64,000 nucleotides of DNA from Maridesulfovibrio sp. (GCF_963678865.1 NZ_OY787459.1:214501-278500), one strand, 5' to 3'; shown: positions 1 to 8,694, counted from the stretch's first letter. Numbers and translations are program-made. The notes: generated by a model from the sequence alone, not told the origin.

Positions 1-558
1 TTGCCCGGCTATGACACCTTGCGATTGTTATTGTCTGAAAAGGTTATTTTAGTTGAGGGGGATTGCGATGAACTTGTTGTACAAAAAATTTATAGCCAGC
101 AGCATGGCGGGAACCTTCCAATACAAGATGGGGTTGATGTGATTTCGGTTGGTCTTTCATATAAAAGATTTATGGAGCTTGCCGGAAAGATTGATAAAAA
201 GGTCGCTGCCCTAAGGGATAATGATGGAAACATCGAATCTATTCGTGAAAATAATGAAGAGTATCTTGAAGATAAAAATGAAAGGCAAGTTTTGTTCTAT
301 GATCTTGTAGTTCATGAATATGAAGGGGCGTTGCCCAAGTATAATTATAACACGCTTGAGCCATGCCTCTTAAGGTCTAATAATATTAGAGTTCTTAACT
401 CTATATTCGGAACTGACTACGAAGACGAAGACGAAGACGGCATATTGAAGTTCATGAAAAACAACAAAACGAAGTGTGCGCTGAAAATATTTGAAACAGA
501 AGTTGATTTCAATGCTCCTGAATATATTCAAAGAGCCTTGGAGTTTATTGATGCCTAA
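1..558 (+). CDS. OLD-family nuclease, C-terminal Toprim part (5' end outside window); GajA-like
   Basis: The reading frame is open from base 1, so this is the C-terminal 185 residues of a longer protein. Visible Toprim features are the LVEGD strand-turn at about residues 17-21, followed by a VDVISVG strand and LRDNDG at 71-76, which supply the acidic residues of an OLD-type metal centre. In full-length relatives an ABC-type ATPase domain precedes this nuclease domain; that part is not visible here. The stop codon lies inside the start of the next gene, a UvrD-like helicase (8-base overlap), so the two are translationally coupled. OLD nuclease plus UvrD-like helicase is the gene pair of Gabija (GajA-GajB) anti-phage systems. 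The defence role is inferred from this pairing. A stand-alone OLD nuclease is the alternative. Confidence 0.75.
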   Translation: MPGYDTLRLLLSEKVILVEGDCDELVVQKIYSQQHGGNLPIQDGVDVISVGLSYKRFMELAGKIDKKVAALRDNDGNIESIRENNEEYLEDKNERQVLFYDLVVHEYEGALPKYNYNTLEPCLLRSNNIRVLNSIFGTDYEDEDEDGILKFMKNNKTKCALKIFETEVDFNAPEYIQRALEFIDA

Positions 559-1654
559 AAGTAAGTGTATAATAGCGGCTGCTGGGTCAGGAAAAACGAC
601 TTACCTTGTCAAAAAGGCTTTAGAAGCGGATAGAGATGAAAGGGTGCTTATTACTACATACACACGTGAGAATGAAGCTGAAATACGTAATAAGTTTATA
701 AAAAAGAATAAATCCATACCCGGTAATGTAACCATACAAACTTGGTGGTCATTTTTACTAGAGCATGGTGTCAGGCCATTTCAAAATTTAATCACAGACA
801 AGGCCATAAAAGGATTAAGGCTCACTGCCAATAGGTCTGGGTTTAGATATAAAACTCGAGGTCGTCCTGTGTATTGGGGACAAAAAAATGTCGAACCTTT
901 TTATTTTAATGGTGCTAGGCAGATCTACTCCGATAAGATCTCGATATTTGTAATGGAATCTAACCGGTTGACAAAAGGGGCAGTTGTAGATCGCATTTCT
1001 AAGATTTATAGACATATCTTTGTTGATGAAGTTCAGGATTTAGCTGGATATGATTTAGATATATTGCACGCTTTAATGAAGGAAATAAGTGTGGTTTTGG
1101 TTGGTGATCCCCGGCAAGTGACATATCATACCCATCACTCCGCTAAACATAAGCAATATAAAGATGGTTTGATTGATCAATTTGTGAACGATAAGTGCGA
1201 TAAAGTATGTGAAGTTGATGCTGAGACTTTGAGCAATTCATATCGATGTCATGAAGAAATTTGCACCTACTCAAGTTCTTTGTTTCCAGACCTTCCGAAG
1301 GTCAGCTCGCTCTCTGATCTGGTCACTTCTCATGATGGTGTTTTTTTTATTCCAACTGATAAGTTAGACGGCTACTTAGCACACTACGAACCTATGCAGT
1401 TAAGGTATGATAGGAGGACCCCTGTTAATGCTAACTATCCGGCATGTAACTTTGGGAGATCCAAAGGCTTAACTTTTTCAAGAGTCGTAATTTATCCGAC
1501 TGACTCCATTAAAAAGCATATCAAAGGTGAGGAGGTGTTGCCGGGCAGCACTTTTTGTAAATTTTATGTCGCTTTGACTAGGGCTAGGCATAGTTCCATG
1601 ATCGTTTGGGATAATCCACCTGAGGTGGAAGGTATCTCTAAGTACCCATTTTAG
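551..1654 (+). CDS. Small UvrD/PcrA-like superfamily 1 helicase, GajB-like
   Basis: This 367-residue protein carries the superfamily 1 helicase motifs in order: Walker A AAAGSGKTT at residues 9-17, motif Ia TTYTRENEAEI, Walker B VDEVQD at 158-163, motif III VGDPRQ, a motif IV-like SYRCH, motif V GRSKGLTF and motif VI YVALTRAR near residue 339. It is far shorter than PcrA/UvrD (about 700 residues) and shorter than typical GajB, so accessory subdomains must be reduced. I chose the ATG at 551, which overlaps the stop of the nuclease gene. An in-frame start at 491 would add 20 residues lying wholly inside that gene. It probably works with the upstream OLD-type nuclease. Whether it unwinds DNA or only senses DNA and nucleotides cannot be told from sequence. 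Confidence 0.8.
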   Translation: MPKSKCIIAAAGSGKTTYLVKKALEADRDERVLITTYTRENEAEIRNKFIKKNKSIPGNVTIQTWWSFLLEHGVRPFQNLITDKAIKGLRLTANRSGFRYKTRGRPVYWGQKNVEPFYFNGARQIYSDKISIFVMESNRLTKGAVVDRISKIYRHIFVDEVQDLAGYDLDILHALMKEISVVLVGDPRQVTYHTHHSAKHKQYKDGLIDQFVNDKCDKVCEVDAETLSNSYRCHEEICTYSSSLFPDLPKVSSLSDLVTSHDGVFFIPTDKLDGYLAHYEPMQLRYDRRTPVNANYPACNFGRSKGLTFSRVVIYPTDSIKKHIKGEEVLPGSTFCKFYVALTRARHSSMIVWDNPPEVEGISKYPF

Positions 1655-1719
1655 GAGTTTTAAAATGTCTTTGCTCTTAAAGAATGCTGTTGTGTCTTAA
1701 CTTATATGTGGGGGGCAGT

Positions 1720-2829
1720 ATGAAGAAAAATAAGTCTAAAAAGATCAATAGAAATAAAAGATTAAGTGCCAGAGGACTGAAGAGGAAAGAAAAGAAGAAT
1801 CAAGAAAAGCTTAAAAAATTAAAACGGCTCAAGAGACTTGAATTACCAGCGATTACGAAACGTCTATTTAATCAGGTTGTTGACGATAATAAACTGTCTG
1901 ACGATTTTAAAAGTCTATTGCTCCCTGCCTATAAGCCTGCCTTAACGATGATGGAGACGTGTTTTCGTGATTATCACGACAAGGATGGAAATTTCATTGA
2001 GCAGTTTCAGAGTACAGGGTTTGATGCGAGGGTTTGGGAGCTTTATCTTAATACGTATTTTTCAAAAACTGGCTTTTCAATATCAGATGAACATAATCGG
2101 CCTGACTTTGTTATTGAAAAAGAAGGGCAGACATTATGTGTGGAGGCCGTTACAACTAATCCATCTCTTGCAGGAGCATTAAAAGGCATAAATAATTTTG
2201 AAACGATTAAAGAACAATACGACTTTGCGTCGATTAAAATGGGAAGTTCTTTATGGAGCAAGCACATAAAAAATTATTGGGATTTACCACATGTCGCAGG
2301 GCGTCCACTTGTTTTCGCAATTGAATGTTTTCATGAGGATGGACCTATTTATTCAAGTGATGGTCCTTTGGTTGACTATTTGTATGGGAAAAATTTCTCT
2401 TGGTCTTTTAATGAAAACAATGAGCTAGTAGTTAAAGAGCATGAAAACGAACGTCATATAATTGAGGATAAGGATATCCCGTCAGGTTTTTTCAATCTTG
2501 CTGGCTCGGAGAATGTTAGTGCTGTCTTGTTTAGCAATAGTGCAACAGCTGCAAAATTTAACAGGAAGGGCAAAGTTAAGTGGCCAAGCTGCGAGGTACG
2601 AATGTTGCGAGAAGGGATGTCCTACAACCATGATCCGAATTCAGATACTCCTAATCCATTTAGCTATGAAGTTGGAACTGAGTCTCCAAAGGAAACTTGG
2701 GGTGAAGGCTTAATAATGTTCCACAACCCAAATGCTAGGTTTGCAGTAGATAAGTCATTGTTTTCGGATATTCCACATGGTGATTATAGTGATGGGTGCT
2801 TTGTTGTCCAGAATATGCCTGATTTGTAG
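1720..2829 (+). CDS. Unknown protein with a PD-(D/E)XK-like motif; possible third member of the defence module
   Basis: 369 residues from ATG 1720, preceded by a GGGGGC Shine-Dalgarno-like stretch. The first 40 residues are extremely Lys/Arg rich and may bind nucleic acid. Residues 107-144 show E107 in a helix (ARVWELYL), D129 in PDFVI and E142-A-V144 in LCVEAVTTNP, the spacing expected of a restriction-endonuclease-like fold, although the usual Lys of ExK is Val. I recall families of uncharacterised proteins with this E...PDF...EAVT.NP pattern but can assign no function. It follows the helicase by 65 bases on the same strand and is closed on its 3' side by an insertion sequence only 8 bases after its stop. 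Co-transcription with the nuclease-helicase pair is likely; membership in one system is inference. Confidence 0.65.
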   Translation: MKKNKSKKINRNKRLSARGLKRKEKKNQEKLKKLKRLKRLELPAITKRLFNQVVDDNKLSDDFKSLLLPAYKPALTMMETCFRDYHDKDGNFIEQFQSTGFDARVWELYLNTYFSKTGFSISDEHNRPDFVIEKEGQTLCVEAVTTNPSLAGALKGINNFETIKEQYDFASIKMGSSLWSKHIKNYWDLPHVAGRPLVFAIECFHEDGPIYSSDGPLVDYLYGKNFSWSFNENNELVVKEHENERHIIEDKDIPSGFFNLAGSENVSAVLFSNSATAAKFNRKGKVKWPSCEVRMLREGMSYNHDPNSDTPNPFSYEVGTESPKETWGEGLIMFHNPNARFAVDKSLFSDIPHGDYSDGCFVVQNMPDL

Positions 2830-2837
2830 TGGTTCAT

Positions 2838-4024
2838 ACTTGATCTGACAGTCTGCCTTTTTGATGGGACCGAAATTGTCAGTTTAGTTTAAACTCAGAA
2901 CCTTGTCGTTCCAGAGTTCTTTTCCATCCAGCATAGTTGCCAGTGGTGTTCGACCGCAACACATTTTTCCCTGATGAGATCGTTGCGTGTTGTATTCATC
3001 AATCCAGATATCAAGATCTGTCTGCAATTCTTCCTGTGAAGTATAGATCTTACGTCTGAATGTGACCCTGTAGAATTCATCCAGAATCGTTTTGTGGAAG
3101 CGTTCGCAAATCCCGTTTGTTTGCGGGTGACGTGCTTTAGTCTTTGTGTGCTCGATGCCGCAAATGCCAAGAAACAGTTCGTAATCGTGTTTCTCAACGC
3201 ATCCGCAATACTCGGTTCCTCTGTCGGTCAGCATGCGTAAAATGCCCATTTCCTGCTCTGCGAAGAAAGGAAGGACCTTGTCGTTGAGCATATCGGCTGC
3301 AGTGATCGGCGTTTTGGTTGTGTAGAGCTTTGCGGCTGCCCACTTGGAATAGGTGTCCACAAAAGTCTGCTGATAGATCCGCCCAACGCCTTTGATTGTG
3401 CCGACATAGAAGGTGTCCTGACTACCCAGATAGCCAGGATGGGCTGTTTCGATTTCACCGCAGGCCAAATCATCATCCTTTTTCTTCTCAAGGGCCTGAA
3501 CCTGCGCCTCGGTGAGTACAACTCCTTGCTCTGCTGAAATCTTCTCCAGCGCAGTCAACCGGAGCTTGAAATTATGGAGATTGTGCCGGAGCCAAATGGA
3601 TCTAACTCCTGAAGGCGAAACAAAAACGCCCAACTTTCTTAGCTCATTACTGGTTCTTGTTTGTCCATGAGCAGGAAAGTCAGTTGCGTAAACAACAACT
3701 GCGTCTTCGATTGCCTGATCTACCCGATTCTTCAGGTTCGGTTTACGACGGGACTTATCAAAAAGTGCTTCCACACCGCCTTCTTCCTTGGCTGAATGAT
3801 ACCGGTAAAAGGTGTCCCGAGAAAAGCCCATCAGCTTGCAAGCTCTGGAAACATTACCGAGTTCTTCCGCCAGATTCAGCAGACCTATCTTGTGTTTTAT
3901 GATGTTTTGATTGAAACTGGACATGTGGTTCTCCTTGGGCACGGTGCCCTGTTTTGATGGTTCCTTAGTATTCCCATCAAAAAGGAGAACCTCTTCTGTT
4001 TCAAGAGGAAATGTCAGATCAAGT
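2838..4024. mobile_element. IS481-family insertion sequence, 1187 bp
   Basis: The element is bounded by inverted 13-base ends ACTTGATCTGACA (2838-2850, and reverse complement at 4012-4024). A second perfectly matched inner block CCTTTTTGATGGGA lies at 2856-2869 and, inverted, at 3972-3985. It holds one transposase gene on the minus strand. The inner and outer blocks are 5 bases apart on the left but 26 apart on the right, where an extra 6-bp hairpin (3990-4008) sits. No target-site duplication is evident from the flanks. Confidence 0.85.
2884..3924 (-). CDS. IS481-family DDE transposase
   Basis: 346 residues. A helix-turn-helix N-terminus (LGNVSRACKLMGFSRDTFYR) is followed by an rve-type integrase core with catalytic Asp in TFVDTYSKW, Asp in LTDRGTEYCG and Glu in GICERFHKT, and the HPQTNG motif typical of the family. 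I place the start at ATG 3924, which has AAGGAG six bases upstream, rather than the GTG at 3942. The gene looks complete, with no frameshift, and fills the element between its inverted repeats, so the copy may still be active. Confidence 0.92.
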   Translation of the reverse strand: MSSFNQNIIKHKIGLLNLAEELGNVSRACKLMGFSRDTFYRYHSAKEEGGVEALFDKSRRKPNLKNRVDQAIEDAVVVYATDFPAHGQTRTSNELRKLGVFVSPSGVRSIWLRHNLHNFKLRLTALEKISAEQGVVLTEAQVQALEKKKDDDLACGEIETAHPGYLGSQDTFYVGTIKGVGRIYQQTFVDTYSKWAAAKLYTTKTPITAADMLNDKVLPFFAEQEMGILRMLTDRGTEYCGCVEKHDYELFLGICGIEHTKTKARHPQTNGICERFHKTILDEFYRVTFRRKIYTSQEELQTDLDIWIDEYNTQRSHQGKMCCGRTPLATMLDGKELWNDKVLSLN

Positions 4025-4482
4025 CGGAACTAATACAGATGATTTCATTTCAGGGCCCCTTCTTTCGCAGGCGCACCATCTTTATCTGCCGGTCTCACAA
4101 ATTTTCTTTGATGCCGAATTTCCCTGCACCACAGTTGGTTGACAGGAGTGCTGTTTCAGACATTTTAATACCGGAGTCGTGAGCCATAATTGAATTACGT
4201 AGTAAAGGACTTTGCTCCACCGTGCGCCATGGCCACAATCAGTATGCGTACACATCTGTCAGAATTTCATTGGCATTGAGTGGACGAAGATTTTGAAAGC
4301 CAAAGCCCCGCTAGTTGTCAGATCCCCGGCTGTTGCTTTTTTGCACCTGCGTGCCCTTTTTTCGAATCTTAGTCTTGGGAGTTTTTAAGTGCTAGTTTAG
4401 GGTTTGATATTATTGAATTTTTTATGTGTATATTTTGGCTTTGCCCCAAGATCTTGGTTGATTTTACCCACGAATGGCCCAG
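4025..4482. other. Gene-free, decayed stretch between the IS and the replication gene
   Basis: No intact gene is visible. On the minus strand one frame shows short peptide-like runs interrupted by stops, for example MAHDSGIKMSETALLS and a preceding NLRPLNANEILTDVYAY, ending near 4080. The runs have ordinary protein-like composition, which suggests the remains of one or more mobile-element genes. I cannot name the parent gene. Confidence 0.35.
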
Positions 4483-4516
4483 CGATGGCCCAAGAAAAAA
4501 GCAACTTGGGCCATCG
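4483..4516. repeat. Perfect 12-bp inverted repeat just downstream of the helicase/primase gene
   Basis: CGATGGCCCAAG at 4483-4494 is matched exactly by its inverse at 4505-4516 around a 10-base A-rich loop. A further ATGGCCCA lies just to the left (4474-4481), giving three copies of the octamer within 40 bases. There is no T-run on either side, so this is not a standard terminator. A 3' mRNA hairpin or protein-binding iterons of the mobile element are both possible. Confidence 0.55.
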
Positions 4517-4527
4517 GTTGGGGTATA

Positions 4528-6756
4528 TTATTCAGCTGAATATTTTGTTCCCTGCTTGGATTCTCCGTGTTTTGTGATGAACTTGGATTCAAGTAGCTTT
4601 TTCAGAGGTTTCTTGAGCTGGTCACTTTTACAGCCAATTTTATATGCAATGGCTGCTCTTTTGAGGTGGACAGGACTTTGTTTCAAGATCTCGATAATCC
4701 GGGTCTCCAAGTCAGACAGCTCAGGCATTGTGTCTGTCGTTTCAACTTCAGTTGGGGACTCAGCTTCAGCTGGTACGTATATCCACTGTTTGCCATTGAG
4801 CGGGTTCTTTGAATCATACGGCAGGTGTGCATGAAATGATTGACCTTTCAGAGCAGGATACGTTTTACACTTCTCAAAGGTAACTGTCATATTGGCTCCA
4901 GGGCCTTGCTGATTTTTTCCATAATCTTTGATCTCGATAATATTCTGGCAAAGAGCTTCTGTTGCCTTGGTTCCGATTGCCTGCCCAGACTTCCCGAGGT
5001 GATGAACAAGAATAACACTGACTTCTTTATCACTGAGCTTCCTACAAAAATCGATTAGCTCTTTGAATTTCTTCTGGTGATTGGAAGCCTCCTCTGCCAA
5101 AGTAAGCAAGTTGTCAACAACCAAGACAGCCCCCTCGGGCAATTCCTCAAGAAGCCGGTTTTGCCAGTATTCTGAAAAGAGGCTCAGTTGACCTTCCTCG
5201 CCATTTTCAGACTGATTATCAACGCCGGAGTATATATGGATTTTGGGTTTTGTATTCTGGGTGACACCATAGGCTGACAAAATCTGCTGACTGCGTTCCT
5301 CGATCCTACCCCTTGAATTTTCTGCATCCAGATAACAAACATCACGAGCAGACTGGACTTCAAAGTTGAAAACGTTGAACTCATAACTCATAGCCAGAGC
5401 GAGAGTCTGTGTGAACAGACTTTTTCCGCCATCCTGATCCCCAACAATAATCGTAATGTTCTCAGGTGCGAGGAGTGCATCCAGTGTCAGGGTGCTATAT
5501 TCCTTTTTAGAAATTCTATCTGCCATGAAAGGGGGCGTGAATAAGGATTTTTTTTCAGTACGAATTTTCTCCTGCTTCAGGCCGATCTCGCACATCCACT
5601 TCCTGTATTCCCTAGTCTGCCATCTATCTCCCAGTGCCTGAATAATATCCATGAGCGGAGTGTGCAAAACATTCTTTCCATGATCCACCAAATATCTTTC
5701 AAACGGACAGACTATTTCAGAACTCTGGTTTTGATCATCCTGCATTGGGAAGCTCTCCGTAAACATAGCAACCTTCGAAACCTTGAAAGAATCACATTCT
5801 ACCTTCTTGCACTTCTCTTTTACCTTCTCCGCGTTCAAGTAGCTGGCATGGTCGGCTCTAGGCTGATAAATGACCTCGCGATCTTCCAGCGGAGAATAGT
5901 CGACATCAGCTAAAGCATCCTTGCCGCCAAACCACGTTGTTGCGAGATACTCAGGAGTGCCCTGTGCGAGGAATTTGTCGTTTAAGGCAAAAGCTAGCGG
6001 TAAGTCCTCGGTAAGAATTATTTTTGCGTCGGGGTGTTTTTCCATGAGGTCCTGCCCAGACAAAGGATAAGGCTTTGGGTAGCACCCAAAGTTAAGGTCG
6101 GGCCAGGAAGTAAAGTGGTACGAATCTTGACTGCAAGACCAGTAGGTCAAAGGGAGCAGAGCTCTTTTTCCGTGCTGATTTTCAAGTGACGCAACCTTAA
6201 AAATGGAAAACTCATGAGGCCCCTTAAAATCGAAAGTATGGATTACCTTCCAGTTTAGTTTTTTAAGTAAAGGTGTAAAGTCATCTATATAAGATGTGGC
6301 TTTTGAGTGCGTGATCTGTTTTATTTCCCAACAGTTGTTCATCGGGGATAAGTGTGGATTCTGGGCATCGATTTTGAACTGGGTTGCTATTTCACGAAGC
6401 GCAGTCTTTCTAGAGATGTTCCGGAGTCGTGCGTATAGAGAGATCCAGCCATGACGGCGGAATTGGTCGTCGTCACAATTTAAATTCCATTCTATCAGAG
6501 AGTATGGACCAAGTGCGGTCGTAGTGAATTTGAATTCAGGTGCTTCCATTGAATGGGTGTTACGATCTAAGTTGGGGAACGTGGACTTTTGTGCATGTAT
6601 CCCCAACTTTTCGATTGGGGTATTTAGCATGCAGGCAATCTCGCAGTATAATTCAAGTGCGGCTAGCTTGTCTTTTTTGGACGGTGTGCAGATGTCGGTT
6701 GTGTTGTGCTGGCCGACAACATGAATATATTTTTCCGTGAATTTTCTGTTGGACAT
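4528..6756 (-). CDS. RepA-like replicative helicase with primase-type N-terminal half, mobile-element encoded
   Basis: 742 residues, start supported by AGGAGG directly upstream. The C-terminal half is a RecA-fold (AAA_25/RepA-like) ATPase with Walker A GDQDGGKS near residue 437, Walker B AVLVVDNLL near 545 and a following LVHHLGKSG near 580, as in hexameric plasmid and phage helicases. The N-terminal half has a Toprim-like stretch (AKIILTEDLPLAFAL) consistent with a primase-related domain but without a clear zinc finger. The last 60 residues form a winged-helix-like segment. The preceding small AlpA-like gene has the same orientation. This arrangement is typical of satellite or integrated plasmid-like elements, where such a protein drives element replication. 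Confidence 0.75.
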   Translation of the reverse strand: MSNRKFTEKYIHVVGQHNTTDICTPSKKDKLAALELYCEIACMLNTPIEKLGIHAQKSTFPNLDRNTHSMEAPEFKFTTTALGPYSLIEWNLNCDDDQFRRHGWISLYARLRNISRKTALREIATQFKIDAQNPHLSPMNNCWEIKQITHSKATSYIDDFTPLLKKLNWKVIHTFDFKGPHEFSIFKVASLENQHGKRALLPLTYWSCSQDSYHFTSWPDLNFGCYPKPYPLSGQDLMEKHPDAKIILTEDLPLAFALNDKFLAQGTPEYLATTWFGGKDALADVDYSPLEDREVIYQPRADHASYLNAEKVKEKCKKVECDSFKVSKVAMFTESFPMQDDQNQSSEIVCPFERYLVDHGKNVLHTPLMDIIQALGDRWQTREYRKWMCEIGLKQEKIRTEKKSLFTPPFMADRISKKEYSTLTLDALLAPENITIIVGDQDGGKSLFTQTLALAMSYEFNVFNFEVQSARDVCYLDAENSRGRIEERSQQILSAYGVTQNTKPKIHIYSGVDNQSENGEEGQLSLFSEYWQNRLLEELPEGAVLVVDNLLTLAEEASNHQKKFKELIDFCRKLSDKEVSVILVHHLGKSGQAIGTKATEALCQNIIEIKDYGKNQQGPGANMTVTFEKCKTYPALKGQSFHAHLPYDSKNPLNGKQWIYVPAEAESPTEVETTDTMPELSDLETRIIEILKQSPVHLKRAAIAYKIGCKSDQLKKPLKKLLESKFITKHGESKQGTKYSAE

Positions 6757-6785
6757 GTGTCCTCCTATTTAAGGGTTGCGGCAAA

Positions 6786-6811
6786 GGAATGGTAAATATT
6801 TTTACCATTCC
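6786..6811. promoter_or_regulatory. 11-bp perfect palindrome upstream of the replication gene
   Basis: GGAATGGTAAA at 6786-6796 and its exact inverse at 6801-6811 flank a 4-base AT loop. It lies between the AlpA-like gene and the helicase gene, 30 bases before the helicase start. It could be an operator for the AlpA-like regulator or an mRNA hairpin. No T-run follows on the minus strand, which argues against a terminator. Confidence 0.45.
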
Positions 6812-6862
6812 CCGTCCCTGTCGTTTGCGTTGATAGAGAATTGTTCCGTTGCCTTCTGTTAG

Positions 6863-7057
6863 TTAGCTGCGTGCAACAGGTTCAATGCGATGTTCCGCCA
6901 TGAACTTTTCGATGTCGTTTACTCTGTATCGAACGGTGCGCTCGATCTTGTGGTAAGGGATGCCCTTACAAAGGTGGCGGTCGCTTCTGAGCTTGGAGAG
7001 CGACAAGGCCGTGATCTTTGCAACCTGTTGTTCAGTAATGTAATGTTCGGTATCCAT
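6863..7057 (-). CDS. AlpA/excisionase-like helix-turn-helix protein
   Basis: 64 residues with the pattern of MerR-superfamily HTH_17/AlpA proteins: ITEQQVAKITALSLSKLRSD forms the helix-turn-helix, followed by PYHKIERTVRYRVNDIEKFM, which is the wing and the typical 'R.V.RYR..DIE.F' ending. Such proteins control integrase or replication genes, or act as excisionases, in satellites and prophages. An AAGGAA ribosome site precedes ATG 7057. The gene lies directly upstream of the replication gene and divergent from the large unknown gene on the other strand. The direct target is not shown by sequence. Confidence 0.8.
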   Translation of the reverse strand: MDTEHYITEQQVAKITALSLSKLRSDRHLCKGIPYHKIERTVRYRVNDIEKFMAEHRIEPVARS

Positions 7058-7212
7058 GCTGTTCCTTGTGGAAGGTCGACCTTCGTGGTTTTATTTGCGC
7101 ATGGTTTTGTATAGAATTTTGAAGCTCTTCTTGCCTTAGGCCAATTTTTTTAAACGAGCTATTTTGTTGTATGTATCTTATTATATGGGATATTTTTTTA
7201 GAGGGAGATAAT

Positions 7213-8682
7213 ATGAGACGCAACTATAAAGAGCAGCAAAAATATTTTACCGATCCTCTTTTCAGGATTGAAGGTGTAGGTTTTCCAGGTGATGGAAATG
7301 AGTTCGGGCGTGATTTTTGGAGTGCTGTGGAGGTCGGTCAGTTTTGTTCTCAGAATGATTTAAAGTTAGTCAAAAAATTAATAGTCGCGATAGAAAAGAT
7401 GATGAAGGATGGTAAGCTGGAATTTTTATCAATTCATAGTACCCATAATTCTTCAGAGTGTTATTTATATATGTTTTTGGCTTATAAAAGTTGTATGTAT
7501 AAAAGAAATGGAGAGCTCTCTTTAAGGCGTGTTCTAGAAGCATATAATAGTAAGTCACGTCATGTCTTTATTGATTTACTTGTCAATAACGGTAGAGGTC
7601 TTCACTATCATGGTCAATATAAGAAAAGTAAAAGTAATATTATTAAATTATCAAAAAAAATTAAAGATATTGCAAAGGGTCTGAAAGGATATATGCGCCT
7701 TCTGGAAGAAGATAAATCTGCTAACGATATTTTATTTTGGCATGTTGAGTATGTAAAACGTAAATTTAAATTAGATTTAGTACGCGATAAAGTTTTCTTT
7801 CATGAATTTAATGATTTTTATAAATTATGTAATGATTTGTTTGATTTTTTAATAAAAAGGAAATCCAGCCTATGTCATGATTGCGGCTGGGGAGCCAAAA
7901 GAAAAGGGTGGCCTTTTGTTTTTAAAGGGATTGGGTGTGGAAGCAGACGGTGCGATTTTAATATATACTTATCGCAGCAGGTAGAAGGTCTGTGCATGGG
8001 ACCTGAGTTTTATGACCCTTCAGTTCCTGCTCCTGCATTGCCCCCGTTTCAGTTTTGTAAGCCAGTAAAAGTTTTCGGGGGATGTTTTTCGACATTGATT
8101 TTTGCTATGAATTTAGCTGTTACATATGGTGTCTATCCATATGAATTGTTTCACTTAGCTACTTCCGATCAAATTGTGAATTCTCTTCATTCAGAAGAAG
8201 GACTTCCTGAGAGATGCCTATTTTCCAATGTGTACTATGTAAGAGATCCAAAGACTATGTCAGCTGGGAAGGCTGTGTCTACTAGGTATAAGAATGTGAA
8301 AGAGGCGTTATATCTGAATGAGTCTGGCGAAAAATCAAACTATCACAATTTAAATGAGTACAGGATTGTAGGGCTATGGATTTGGGATAATTTGTATTTT
8401 CCTAATGTCGCAGTGGGAAACGAAAACTGGGATGAAGTAACGAAGGAGCTAGCACAGGCTCATAGAAATAATGAAGATAATTTTATGCGGCTTTTAAAAA
8501 AATTGCCACAAGAAGAGTGGTATTTAAAATTAGAAATAAGCAAGATAGATGGGGATCTGCTGGGGGATAACGTTATCTGGGAAGATAAAAAGATAGCAAT
8601 TGAAAAATATCGTAAGCATTACAAGCTGGCTAGAAAATGCATCGAACAAGGAAAAGTTTTACCCTTGAACTCTGTCAGGTAG
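7213..8682 (+). CDS. Unknown 489-residue AT-rich cargo gene with a possible zinc-binding cysteine cluster
   Basis: I do not recognise this protein. Start ATG 7213 has GAGGGAG upstream; an in-frame ATG at 7171 lacks one. Base composition is much richer in A+T than the flanking core genes, a sign of transfer. Residues 60-215 are Lys-rich and mostly helical in appearance. A cysteine cluster follows: C221-x2-C224, then C242-x4-C247. The C-terminal half is mixed alpha/beta, with an LWIWDNLYFPNV stretch. There is no signal peptide, and I see no nuclease, ATPase or recombinase motif; in particular no R..HxxR..Y pattern of tyrosine integrases. Its place between an AlpA-like gene and the tRNA, with its own terminator, is where satellite elements often carry defence or other cargo genes. 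Confidence 0.7.
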   Translation: MRRNYKEQQKYFTDPLFRIEGVGFPGDGNEFGRDFWSAVEVGQFCSQNDLKLVKKLIVAIEKMMKDGKLEFLSIHSTHNSSECYLYMFLAYKSCMYKRNGELSLRRVLEAYNSKSRHVFIDLLVNNGRGLHYHGQYKKSKSNIIKLSKKIKDIAKGLKGYMRLLEEDKSANDILFWHVEYVKRKFKLDLVRDKVFFHEFNDFYKLCNDLFDFLIKRKSSLCHDCGWGAKRKGWPFVFKGIGCGSRRCDFNIYLSQQVEGLCMGPEFYDPSVPAPALPPFQFCKPVKVFGGCFSTLIFAMNLAVTYGVYPYELFHLATSDQIVNSLHSEEGLPERCLFSNVYYVRDPKTMSAGKAVSTRYKNVKEALYLNESGEKSNYHNLNEYRIVGLWIWDNLYFPNVAVGNENWDEVTKELAQAHRNNEDNFMRLLKKLPQEEWYLKLEISKIDGDLLGDNVIWEDKKIAIEKYRKHYKLARKCIEQGKVLPLNSVR

Positions 8683-8694
8683 CCGTGTATTTCC

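Noticed and set aside
2830-4032. Target-site duplication around the IS481 element
   Set aside because: The bases outside the outer inverted repeats (TTCAT on the left, CGGAA on the right) do not match in direct orientation, so none is claimed.
7213-8682. Unknown cargo gene as a divergent tyrosine integrase
   Set aside because: Its position beside a tRNA suggested this, but no Arg...HxxR...Tyr pattern is present and the cysteine cluster is not typical of integrases.
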